64,000 nucleotides of DNA from Atribacter laminatus. Lineage in GTDB: Bacteria > Atribacterota > Atribacteria > Atribacterales > Atribacteraceae. The stretch lies in the NCBI RefSeq assembly GCF_015775515.1, contig NZ_CP065383.1:1426001-1490000 (forward strand). Reading direction: 5' to 3'. Below the pieces are notes generated by a model that was not told the origin of the DNA, made no database searches, and was given only the letters and a program-made list of their open reading frames with translations. A program made the position numbers and the translations under genes. How positions within the stretch are numbered: position 1 is the first letter of the stretch; each line of letters begins with the position of its first letter. This document shows, one piece after another, positions 17,333 to 25,063 of the stretch.

Positions 17333-18312
17333 AACCGGGAAGTGAACAATTTCGATCGATCCTCATTCTCATTCTAGTTAATGTTGGCATCATTGTTGTT
17401 CTTTCTTTGTTGTCACCAACATTTTTAACCTATGAAAATTTACTTTCGGTTCTCAAGCGTATGAGCGAGTTGGGCATGCTCGCTATTGCTGAAACTATTG
17501 TTTTTATTAGTGGTGGTTTTGATCTATCCATTGGGACAATAATGGCTATATCCGGTTTAATTGCTGGCCAAATGTACATACTCGGACTTCCGTTTTTCCT
17601 CTGTATTTTGCTTGCTTTATTAGGAGGGATGGCTGCCGGATTGATGAACGCACTTTTTATCGTTAAATTACGGTTACAACCCTTTATCGTGACTCTGGCG
17701 ACCATGTCTATCCTTCGGAGTATTGTTTATGGTGTGCTTCGAGGGAAAACTCTCAGCCATTTCCCCGAATCCTATCTAGCTTATGGTGATATGACAATTT
17801 TGGGTTTCCCTTTCCTATTTATTGTTTTAGTTATTTTTGCGGTATTCGCTACACTTTTCCTGCAAAGAACCTATGTGGGGAGGCAAATCTATGCTGTAGG
17901 TGGAAATGAACGCTCAGCATATCTTTCTGGGATATCGGTCAATCGAATAAAATATACCGTTTATATTTTAAGTGGTTTTATTTGTGCATGTGCCGGTCTT
18001 CTCTTTTCGATTCGAATACGAGCAGTTATCCCCGATGCCGGATTAAACTCACCTCTCGAAGTGGTGACTGCGGTAGTCATCGGTGGAACAGCTATTACCG
18101 GCGGTAAGGGTACAATTGCCGGTTCTCTTTTAGGTGTCCTTGCACTTTTTCTTTTAACAAATGGATTTAGCTTATTAAATTTAAATCCTTTTTGGCAGTT
18201 AGTCGTTTTAGGTTTGCTGCTCATTTATGTTGTTGGCAGGGAGGGAATATCAAAGGCATTGATTGGAAAGAGATTAAAAAAGAAATCACATCAGTCTGTT
18301 GGTATTAAATAG
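17329..18312 (+). CDS. Sugar ABC transporter permease (RbsC-like, 2)
   Basis: A 327-residue paralogue of the preceding permease with the same landmarks (FDLSIGTIMAISG, AVGGNERSAYLSGI, VIGGTAITGGKGTIAGS). Two different permease genes rather than one suggest a heterodimeric channel. It is the last gene of the transporter operon. A basic C-terminus (KRLKKKSHQS) faces the cytoplasm. Repeats and an IS element follow directly. Confidence 0.93.
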   Translation: MKPGSEQFRSILILILVNVGIIVVLSLLSPTFLTYENLLSVLKRMSELGMLAIAETIVFISGGFDLSIGTIMAISGLIAGQMYILGLPFFLCILLALLGGMAAGLMNALFIVKLRLQPFIVTLATMSILRSIVYGVLRGKTLSHFPESYLAYGDMTILGFPFLFIVLVIFAVFATLFLQRTYVGRQIYAVGGNERSAYLSGISVNRIKYTVYILSGFICACAGLLFSIRIRAVIPDAGLNSPLEVVTAVVIGGTAITGGKGTIAGSLLGVLALFLLTNGFSLLNLNPFWQLVVLGLLLIYVVGREGISKALIGKRLKKKSHQSVGIK

Positions 18313-18316
18313 ACTC

Positions 18317-18425
18317 CCATGACACTTTCGCAGCGCCAGATGATGATGAAAATAGGTATCCAGGAATCGTTTCCCCCTTTAGCAAAGGGGGTAAAGGGGA
18401 TTAAATTTTTTCCTGTTCCGTCATT
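18317..18425 (+). repeat. R3 and R2 leading into an R1 copy interrupted by an IS
   Basis: R3 (GCAGCGCCAGATGATGATG, 18332-18350) and R2 (CCCCCTTTAGCAAAGGGGG, about 18373-18391) are nearly identical to 20379-20474. The following R1 begins CCGTCATT and is cut at 18425 by the IS. Confidence 0.85.
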
Positions 18426-20176
18426 CAGACTGTGTCACAATTATCGGTTTTTTTGAACAAAAATAATAACTAAAAACTCAATAAAATCCTTATTCTACAA
18501 GGCATTTAGCCCATAATATGGTACAATAAAAGGGTAAGATAAAAGTATGAGAGTCAAGAAAGGATACCCCGATCATGGCATATCGATATGCGAATAGAAA
18601 CCAACTCCAACTCTTCCCGTCGAGTATCGAAGACTACATTCCTCTCGATGATCCGGTCAGAGCCTATGATGCCTTTGTCGAAGCACTCGATCTTGAAAAG
18701 TTGGGATTGAACCTGGATCCCCACCAAGCCGGGAACCCCCAATACCACCCCAAGGTGATGTTGAAACTTGTGGTCTATGGCTATGCCTATGGGATCCGGA
18801 GTTCCCGAAAATTGGAACGAGCGAACCATCATAACCTCTCCTTTATCTGGCTGACCTCAGGGCTCACACCCGACCATAAGACCATTGCTGAATTCAGAAG
18901 AAAAAACCGCTCTCAGTTAGCTGACATCTTAAAACAGTGTGCGAAGATGTGTATCCAGCTCAATCTGATCGAAGGCAACACCCTCTTTGTCGATGGCAGC
19001 AAATTCAAAGCCAATGCCTCCATCAAAAAGAGCTGGGATAAGAAAAAAGCCCACAAAGTCCTCAAAGCGATCGATCAGCGGATTGCTGATATCCTCAACC
19101 AGTGTGAGACGGTCGATGAGGCTGAAAAGGGGTGTGGCTCTTTGGTCAAAATGGATCAGGAATTACAAGACCAAGACGTCTTAAAGACCAAAGTCCAGGG
19201 TATCTTAAAAGAACTGGAAACCAAAAAGCAAACATCCCTGAACACCACTGATCCGGACTGTACCCGGATCAATAGTCTTGCTGGAACTCACGCCGGCTAC
19301 AGCGTCCAAAGTGTCGTTGATGAAAAGCACGGTCTGATTCTCTCCGCTGATGTCGTCAGTGAGAATAACGATCTCAATCAGTTCAGCCGACAGATCAACC
19401 AAGCCAATGCACTCTTAGAGCATAAGTGCCAGGTCGCCTGTGCTGATTCCGGTTATGCCTCGACCACGGAATTAGCGAAAATTGACCAGCAAGGGATCAA
19501 AGTCGTCGTTCCCTCCCAAAGACAGGCCTCAGAAAAAATACCGTCTCCTTTTGCCAAAGACCAGTTTAGCTATGATAAGATCCATGATTGCTATATCTGC
19601 CCCGAAGGACACACACTCACCTTTTCTTCTCTCAATAAGAATAAAAAAAACGGTCATAAACACTATCTGATCTCAGCCAAGAAAATCTGTTTAGCTTGTC
19701 CCCATTATGGGGTTTGTACTTCCTCTCAACACGGGAGGAAAGTCATCCGACTGGTCAATGAAGAACTCAGAGAAAAGTTCGAGGCCCAGTATAAAGAGCC
19801 TGAGTCCCAAGCCATCTACCGAAAAAGAAAAGCCAAAGTCGAGCTTCCCTTTGGACATATCAAACGTAACTTAGGTGTGAATGCCTTCCTCTTAAGAGGC
19901 CTGCCAGGAGTCAAAGCCGAAGCGTCACTCTTTGGGACCTGTTTTAACCTGGTTCGGATGATCACCCTCCTCGGGGTAACCACCTTAGTGAGTCTCTTGA
20001 AAGAGATAGGAGGGAAATATCCCACCTCTTTAGGGGGTATCGGATAAAAACCAACCAGAATTAGCTAAGATCGAGTCTAATACCAGCCGAGATCTATTCT
20101 TAGCTTAACTTTTATCTGAAATTTTTTGAATCTACGAAAGATTACGGCTAAATAGTGACAGATGTGACACAGCCTG
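18426..20176 (+). mobile_element. Intact IS1182-like insertion sequence
   Basis: A 1,751-bp element with terminal inverted repeats CAGACTGTGTCACA (18426-18439) and the reverse complement of CAGGCTGTGTCACA (20163-20176), 13 of 14 matching. The target duplication is ATT (18423-18425, 20177-20179). Removing the element and one ATT restores a normal R1 repeat (CCGTCATTGCGAGGAG), which independently proves the boundaries. It carries one intact transposase gene. Confidence 0.9.
18575..20047 (+). CDS. IS1182-like family transposase
   Basis: A 490-residue DDE transposase, full length and uninterrupted. The N-terminal DUF772-type domain (about 50-120: YHPKVMLKLVVYGYAYGIRS, TIAEFRRKNR) is followed by the catalytic core with FVDGSKFKANAS (first Asp), ACADSGYAS (second Asp) and the C-terminal KVELPFGHIKRNLG (Glu), plus a Cys cluster CLACPHYGVC. 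Codon use is more GC-rich than its neighbours, in keeping with recent arrival. It is probably active or recently so. Confidence 0.93.
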   Translation: MAYRYANRNQLQLFPSSIEDYIPLDDPVRAYDAFVEALDLEKLGLNLDPHQAGNPQYHPKVMLKLVVYGYAYGIRSSRKLERANHHNLSFIWLTSGLTPDHKTIAEFRRKNRSQLADILKQCAKMCIQLNLIEGNTLFVDGSKFKANASIKKSWDKKKAHKVLKAIDQRIADILNQCETVDEAEKGCGSLVKMDQELQDQDVLKTKVQGILKELETKKQTSLNTTDPDCTRINSLAGTHAGYSVQSVVDEKHGLILSADVVSENNDLNQFSRQINQANALLEHKCQVACADSGYASTTELAKIDQQGIKVVVPSQRQASEKIPSPFAKDQFSYDKIHDCYICPEGHTLTFSSLNKNKKNGHKHYLISAKKICLACPHYGVCTSSQHGRKVIRLVNEELREKFEAQYKEPESQAIYRKRKAKVELPFGHIKRNLGVNAFLLRGLPGVKAEASLFGTCFNLVRMITLLGVTTLVSLLKEIGGKYPTSLGGIG

Positions 20177-20324
20177 ATTGCGAGGAGCGTCCTTTGCGAC
20201 GTGGCAATCTCATCCACTCACTCCGTAATTCTGCGGAGCGTATTATGCGACATGAGAATCTCATCCCTTATAATTATTGAATTCATTCCCCCATTGAGGG
20301 GGGGGGGTTCAGGGGGGTGTGCCT
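20177..20324 (+). repeat. R1 remainder, second R1, and right half of R5
   Basis: 20177-20212 is the right part of the R1 split by the IS. 20222-20263 is a diverged R1 (CCGTAATTCTGCGGAGCG...). 20279-20324 is a right-half R5 (CCCCCATTGAGGGGG...GGGGGGTGTGCC). Confidence 0.8.
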
Positions 20325-20359
20325 TTATCTTATTTTAATTCCTTTTTACTCATTTCTAT

Positions 20360-20590
20360 ATTTTCAGGATAGACTTTCATGCTGCTTTCGCAGCGCCAGA
20401 TGATGATGAAAATAGGTATCCAGGAATCGTTTCCCCCTTTAGCAAAGGGGGTTAGGGGGATTTGAATTTATTCTTGCTCCGTCATTGCGAGGAGCGTCCT
20501 ATGCGACGTGGCAATCTCATTTAGTAACTTTTTTTGAATAATTAAAAGATGAGATTCTCACTCGGGAAAGCACTAATCCGGAAGACTTTA
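20360..20590 (+). repeat. Composite repeat R3-R2-R1-R4
   Basis: R3 (about 20360-20420), R2 (about 20431-20465), R1 (20479-20520) and an R4-like stretch (GAGATTCTCACTCGGGAAAG, from 20551) follow one another. This is the most complete composite in the window and the template for recognising partial ones. Confidence 0.8.
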
Positions 20591-20646
20591 ACGTAAAACG
20601 ATGTTATATTTTCAGGACAGAATTCATGTGAAAGGTTAAGATTAAA

Positions 20647-21453
20647 ATGGTGAATGTCAAGGGTCAGTTAGTTGGAAAAAAAGCATTAATTACCGGTGCT
20701 GGAGTTGGTATTGGGAAAGCCATTGCTTTACGTTTTGTTCAAGAGGGGGCAGAAGTTGCCGTTCATGTGAACCGGAGCTGGGAAAATGGTTTGCAAGTCG
20801 TTCAGGAAATCACACAAAATGAAGGAAAGGCTATACTGGTTCAAGGAGACCTAACTAAGAAACAGGAAATTGAAGCCGTGGTTAAAAAGGCTACTTCAGA
20901 ATTGGGTAGTATTGATATCTTAGTTTATAACAGTGGGGTTGGAACACAGCATTCATCTGATATGGTTCATACTATTACCGAAGAAGATTGGGATAACGTA
21001 CTCTCAGTTAACCTCAAAGCTTTTGTTTTTCTCTCCCAACTTCTTCTTCCTGCTATGATGCAGGCAGGTAAGGGTTCAGTTATTACCATATCTTCTATCC
21101 GGGGTTTATTAGGGAATCCGGTATTAGCTTCTTACTGCGCTTCAAAAGGCGGGATGGTGCTTTTGACCAAACAAATGGCACTTGATTATGCAAAGTACAA
21201 CATCCGGGTAAATTGTATTTGCCCTGGTTTTGTCGATACTGAGATGTTTCGATTTTATCTGGGGAAACAATCGGATCCAGAAGCTTCTCGGAGAGTTTTT
21301 GCGGGTATGGCGGCAATGAACCGGATTGGACGTCCAGAAGAAATTGCAGCTCCAACAGTCTTTTTTGCTTCCGATGTATCTTCTTTTGTAACTGGAGTCG
21401 CACTCCCTGTCGATGGAGGATATACGGCTAATGGAGTGAGGGAAATACAATGA
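20647..21453 (+). CDS. Short-chain dehydrogenase/reductase (1)
   Basis: A 268-residue classical SDR that oxidises or reduces a hydroxyl/keto group with NAD(P). It has TGAGVGIG (cofactor loop, about 17), YNSGVG in place of NNAG (about 97), and the catalytic Ser and YxxxK in SSIRG and SYCASKGG. The C-terminal FVTGVALPVDGGYTANG is the usual SDR end. It overlaps the next SDR gene by four bases. The pair lies downstream of the DegT/CUT2 block and may interconvert a sugar or cyclitol and its ketone. Confidence 0.9.
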   Translation: MVNVKGQLVGKKALITGAGVGIGKAIALRFVQEGAEVAVHVNRSWENGLQVVQEITQNEGKAILVQGDLTKKQEIEAVVKKATSELGSIDILVYNSGVGTQHSSDMVHTITEEDWDNVLSVNLKAFVFLSQLLLPAMMQAGKGSVITISSIRGLLGNPVLASYCASKGGMVLLTKQMALDYAKYNIRVNCICPGFVDTEMFRFYLGKQSDPEASRRVFAGMAAMNRIGRPEEIAAPTVFFASDVSSFVTGVALPVDGGYTANGVREIQ

Positions 21454-22214
21454 TGAAATTTGCCGATAAAAAGGTCTTTATTTCAGGAGGAGCAACTGGT
21501 ATTGGGGAAGCGGCAGCATTATTATTTGCTCAACAAGGGGCTATCGTAACCATTTTCGATCGAGATATTGAAAATGGCGAGAGATGCCTCCAGAGAATCT
21601 TGAATGAAGGAGGAAGGGGAATCTTTATTTCCGGAAACCTGATTTACCCTGATGAGGTTGAAAAAGCCGTCGAGGAATCTTTAAATGCTTTCGGAGGCAT
21701 CGATATTTTAATCAATAATGCCGGAGTGGAATCTCCTTATTCGGTTCATGAAATGCCTGTAGAAGAATGGGACCGGGTGATGGCAGTTAACCTGCGAGGT
21801 ATGTATCTAATGGCCAAAGCCGTTATTCCTATTATGAAAAAATCCGGTGGCGGAGCTATTGTCAATACCGCTTCTATTTCTGGCCTATTAGGTTGGCCAG
21901 TCTCGGCTGCTTATTGTGTCTCCAAGGGAGGGGTTATTCAGCTCACCAAACAAATGGCGATTGATTATGCTCAGGATAACATTCGGGTAAATTGTATCGC
22001 TCCTGGGACAACGTTGACTCCATTAATCGAGCGGATTTTCCAACAAGAACCCGAACCGGAGAAGGCGAAACAACAAATTTCTCAGATGCATCCTTTGGGA
22101 AGATTTGCTCAACCAGAAGAAATCGCCCAGGCGATTCTTTTCTTAGCATCGGAGGATGCTTCCTTTATAACCGGGGCCGTACTGCCGGTTGACGGCGGAT
22201 ATACAGCCAAATAA
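21450..22214 (+). CDS. Short-chain dehydrogenase/reductase (2)
   Basis: A 254-residue classical SDR with GGATGIG (cofactor loop), NNAGVE (intact, about 89), TASISG and AYCVSKGG (YxxxK). It ends in ITGAVLPVDGGYTAK. The start overlaps the previous stop (ATGATGA at 21450), so an ATG at 21453 is equally possible. About half the residues around the motifs match its neighbour, suggesting an old tandem duplication with divergence. Confidence 0.9.
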   Translation: MMKFADKKVFISGGATGIGEAAALLFAQQGAIVTIFDRDIENGERCLQRILNEGGRGIFISGNLIYPDEVEKAVEESLNAFGGIDILINNAGVESPYSVHEMPVEEWDRVMAVNLRGMYLMAKAVIPIMKKSGGGAIVNTASISGLLGWPVSAAYCVSKGGVIQLTKQMAIDYAQDNIRVNCIAPGTTLTPLIERIFQQEPEPEKAKQQISQMHPLGRFAQPEEIAQAILFLASEDASFITGAVLPVDGGYTAK

Positions 22215-22263
22215 TTTTTAAAAGATGATTGTATTGGTTTTTTTATTGCTTCCCACCTTGATC

Positions 22264-22423
22264 TTTTTGCTCCTTCTCCCTTGATGGGAGAAGGTTGGGA
22301 TGAGGGTGAGAACCATGTTCCGAGTCGAGGTTTAGTGTTTTTATAAATAAGCTTGATTAAAATTCCAAGCATCCCCCTCACCTTAATCCTCTCCCACCAG
22401 GGGCGAGGAAAACAAGGTAAAGT
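22264..22423 (+). repeat. R6 two-hairpin repeat, copy 1 (left flank of the DUF559 gene)
   Basis: First hairpin TTCTCCCTTGATGGGAGAA (about 22274) with tail GGTTGGGATGAGGGTGAGAA. A variable middle of about 60 bases follows, then CCCCCTCACCTTAATCCTCT with hairpin CTCCCACCAGGGGCGAG. The same unit, direct orientation, lies right after the DUF559 gene. Confidence 0.85.
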
Positions 22424-22466
22424 CAGAAGGTGAGGTTGAGGGTGAATATCTTGTTAAGGATGGTGA

Positions 22467-22830
22467 ATGGATTCTGGATTTAAAGAAAAAAATCTTAGCA
22501 AGAAAACTTAGAAGAAATATTACCGAAACCGAATTATTTCTTTGGAAAAGAATTAAAGACAGACAACTCTTTGGTTTGAAATTTCGAAGACAAGTCCCAA
22601 TGGGACCCTATATTGTCGATTTTGTATGTTTTGAGCAAAAAATCATTATTGAACTAGACGGTGGACAGCATCAAGAACAAATTGAAAAAGATCAAAAACG
22701 AGACCAATTTTTCCAGAATCAGGGCTATAAAGTACTTCGGTTCTGGGATAACGAGGTTTTCCAAAATATCAACGGAGTTCTCGAAGTTATTCGAATGAGT
22801 TGCAAAAATAAATCTCATGTTTCATCCTGA
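22467..22830 (+). CDS. DUF559 endonuclease-like protein, start out of frame by one A
   Basis: The reading frame from 22486 to the stop encodes a complete DUF559 domain (Vsr-like PD-(D/E)XK fold): ILARKLRRN, ETELFLWKRIKD, LFGLKFRRQVPMGPYIVDFV and IIIELDGGQHQEQ, then VLRFWDNEVF. No ATG, GTG or TTG opens this frame before 22576, mid-domain. ATG 22467, with AAGGA six bases upstream, is in another frame; reading the A7 tract at 22486-22492 as A6 gives MDSGFKEKILARKLRRN, a natural N-terminus. It is therefore a one-base frameshift, a read error or a slippage site. Function in this family is unproven. R6 units flank it on both sides. Confidence 0.7.
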
Positions 22831-22985
22831 TCTTTTTGCTCCTTCTCCCTTGATGGGAGAAGGTTGGGATGAGGGTGAGAACCAGGATTTTGATTCCAAG
22901 TTAGGTGTTTTAAATTAACCTTGAAGTTTAACCAAGCATCCCCCTCACCTTAATCCTCTCCCGCCAGGGGAGAAGAGAAAAAAGA
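22831..22985 (+). repeat. R6 repeat, copy 2 (right flank of the DUF559 gene)
   Basis: Same order as copy 1: TTCTCCCTTGATGGGAGAA hairpin, variable middle, then CATCCCCCTCACCTTAATCC and CTCTCCCGCCAGGGGAGAAG. It begins directly at the DUF559 stop codon; TGATCTTTTTGCTCC is shared with copy 1. Decayed extra hairpin arms continue to about 23030; nothing else is seen before the next gene. Confidence 0.85.
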
Positions 22986-23150
22986 AAAGATCTCTCCCAC
23001 CAAGGGAGAGGAAATATTGAGAGTTGATTCTTCTGCCAGGGGAGGGATAAAAAGAAAATGTGGGAAAGTTAAGATAAGGGTGAAATTTTATTGTTTACTA
23101 CTTGCAACTCACTCCTCACCTTATTTTCAAAATAGAAAGGAGAAATGGTT

Positions 23151-23855
23151 ATGGAAAATCCAATATCATTTTTTAAGAACCGAAAAATCATCGATATAAC
23201 CGGAGAATTAGAAAATAACCTTTGGGGTTATTATTCTTTGCCCGGCATGGAAAAGGTTGTTCCACCGGTAGAAATCAGTACCGTTGCCACAGTTGAAAAC
23301 CAGGGATTTTTTGCTTCAAAAATATTGGTCAGCACTATATCGGGGACCTATTTGGAAGCCGGGTCTCATGTACTTACCAAGGGAAACAATCTTGACCGGC
23401 ATTCTCTGAATCAATGCATTCTTCCTGCCAAGGTTATTCAACTCCCCAACCAGAAACCAAAAGCCCTGATCTCCGTCGATTTATTGGCTCAATTTGCTCC
23501 AGAGATAAACCCAGGTGATGCCCTGTTGATAGGCACCGGTTGGGATCACCAGTGGAATAAGCCAGGTTTTGTCCTTGACTCACCAAATTTGGAAAGAAAA
23601 GCTCTTCAATGGATTATCGATAAAAAAATTGCTTTATTGGGGGTTGATTTAACTTGTATTGAAGCTTCTTGGTCTGAAGATGATGAGGAAACCAAGGGCA
23701 GTCTTCTGAGTTCTCTCTTTGAATCAGGTGCTCTTTTGTTGGCTCCCATTGTCAATGTTCGAAGCATCTCTCAAAAAGAAGGTATTCTTCTTGCTCTTCC
23801 TATGAAGGTAAAAGGGACATCAGGGGCGCCAGTAAGAGCAATTTTCTTAGAATGA
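23151..23855 (+). CDS. Cyclase-like protein with altered metal motif
   Basis: A 234-residue protein that aligns in outline with the cyclase family: IIDITGELENNLWGYYS at the N-terminus, SGTYLEAGSHVLT (about 63-75) where the family has GTHxDxPxH, GDALLIGTGWDHQW and GVDLTCIEA. The first His of the motif is Tyr and the Asp is Glu, so metal binding or catalysis may differ from the canonical cyclase at 4603. ATG 23151 is preferred: AGGAG is eight bases upstream, versus two for ATG 23145. Stand-alone gene after the R6 block. Confidence 0.65.
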   Translation: MENPISFFKNRKIIDITGELENNLWGYYSLPGMEKVVPPVEISTVATVENQGFFASKILVSTISGTYLEAGSHVLTKGNNLDRHSLNQCILPAKVIQLPNQKPKALISVDLLAQFAPEINPGDALLIGTGWDHQWNKPGFVLDSPNLERKALQWIIDKKIALLGVDLTCIEASWSEDDEETKGSLLSSLFESGALLLAPIVNVRSISQKEGILLALPMKVKGTSGAPVRAIFLE

Positions 23856-23952
23856 GACTGGTGTTTGTTAAAGATTAAGTCTTAAATACCGATAACAAAA
23901 CTAATGAAATATTTATTCGTTCTTCACTTAACTCTGGTAGGAGGGGTTATCT

Positions 23953-24765
23953 TTGAGACTGGATATAAATCTATTTAGAAATTATTCTGAATTTCGCAAA
24001 ATACTGGTTTACATCCTATTCTTAATTAGCGTTATACTGTCAATTATTCCCGGTCCAATCGCCCAACTCATACAAATTGCAGCCATTATTCTTTTGGGTT
24101 GGTTTATTCTTCAAATCTTCTTTGAAATTTTAAATCCACCAACCGTTTTAGAGCGCCCTCGACAGTATGATAATTTTTATAATGCCTGGCCAGATATTAA
24201 AGATTATTTAATGAATACTTTAAAAAAAGGTTCCCCTTTTACAATTTGCTGGTTAGATAGTTCGTTGGAACATGCCTCGGTTTTGATTAGCGATGTACTC
24301 AAACCAATTTTACTAGATAGCTCAAAAAACCCTCTGAAGATTGAATTGGCAATGTTAGATCCAAATTGGGCAGAAATAGATAAAATAAATCCTTCTTGGG
24401 CATCTTTGGCTAAGTCTAACTATGAGAGCTTAAAAGTCTTCTTGGATGTATACCAAGAAGAAATTCGCAAACATGAATGGTCAATCGATTTGTTACTTTA
24501 TCGTTTTTTGCCTAATATTCAAGGGATATTGATAAATTTTGAACATCTTTTTATTAGTTCTTGTACTTGGAGAAATGGTCAGATGAACCACGATAATTTT
24601 TATGAGCTCTACCATTTTAATGACAACTTTGCCGGAAAAGAAAAAATCGATCAATTTAGAAGTTGGTTTGAACATTGTCAGAAGGAAAATCAAAACCTTG
24701 CTCAACCAACACCATCGAGTCAAGGTGTTACTTTTTTCATTACCACCGAGGATGATAAGAAGTAA
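23953..24765 (+). CDS. Membrane-anchored protein of unknown function
   Basis: A 270-residue protein beginning at TTG 23953 with GGAGGGG six bases upstream. Two adjacent hydrophobic segments (about 15-35 and 38-62) anchor it; the rest is soluble. The soluble part has a pattern LKIELAMLDPNWAEIDK ... HLFISSCTW ... FYELYHFND that resembles the PLD-like tail domains found in some regulators (LLLDP ... LFVSPY ... LFELY), a weak and unverified likeness. No catalytic HKD motif is visible. Neighbours give no functional clue. Confidence 0.6.
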   Translation: MRLDINLFRNYSEFRKILVYILFLISVILSIIPGPIAQLIQIAAIILLGWFILQIFFEILNPPTVLERPRQYDNFYNAWPDIKDYLMNTLKKGSPFTICWLDSSLEHASVLISDVLKPILLDSSKNPLKIELAMLDPNWAEIDKINPSWASLAKSNYESLKVFLDVYQEEIRKHEWSIDLLLYRFLPNIQGILINFEHLFISSCTWRNGQMNHDNFYELYHFNDNFAGKEKIDQFRSWFEHCQKENQNLAQPTPSSQGVTFFITTEDDKK

Positions 24766-25063
24766 ATAAATTCTTAGTTATTAATTTAACCAATCCTGGC
24801 TTTTAATGGCGCATACAAAAACCGTTCATTTACAAAGTGATCAGTATCAGCTACTTTCAAAGATAGTGAATAATTGTAGTGATGAGTCGAAGAAAGGCTT
24901 GAGTTTTTAGAATTTTAATAGAAGTATCTATCATATTCACTTTCAAATGTGCCAATAACTTTAAAAACTGGTATATTAATGGGAGTAAATGAAGAAAAAG
25001 GATTGGATAAAAAAACAAAATTTTACTTTTATTAAAAAAATAATATAAAAATAGGGTAATTTA

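Noticed and set aside
17098-18224. Long open frames on the minus strand inside the permease genes
   Set aside because: They are reverse-strand shadows of GC-biased permease codons, lacking ribosome sites and recognisable domains.
23017-23199. Small 60-residue open frame ahead of the second cyclase-like gene
   Set aside because: It is a translation of R6-derived sequence and overlaps the well-supported start at 23151; no ribosome site or homology.
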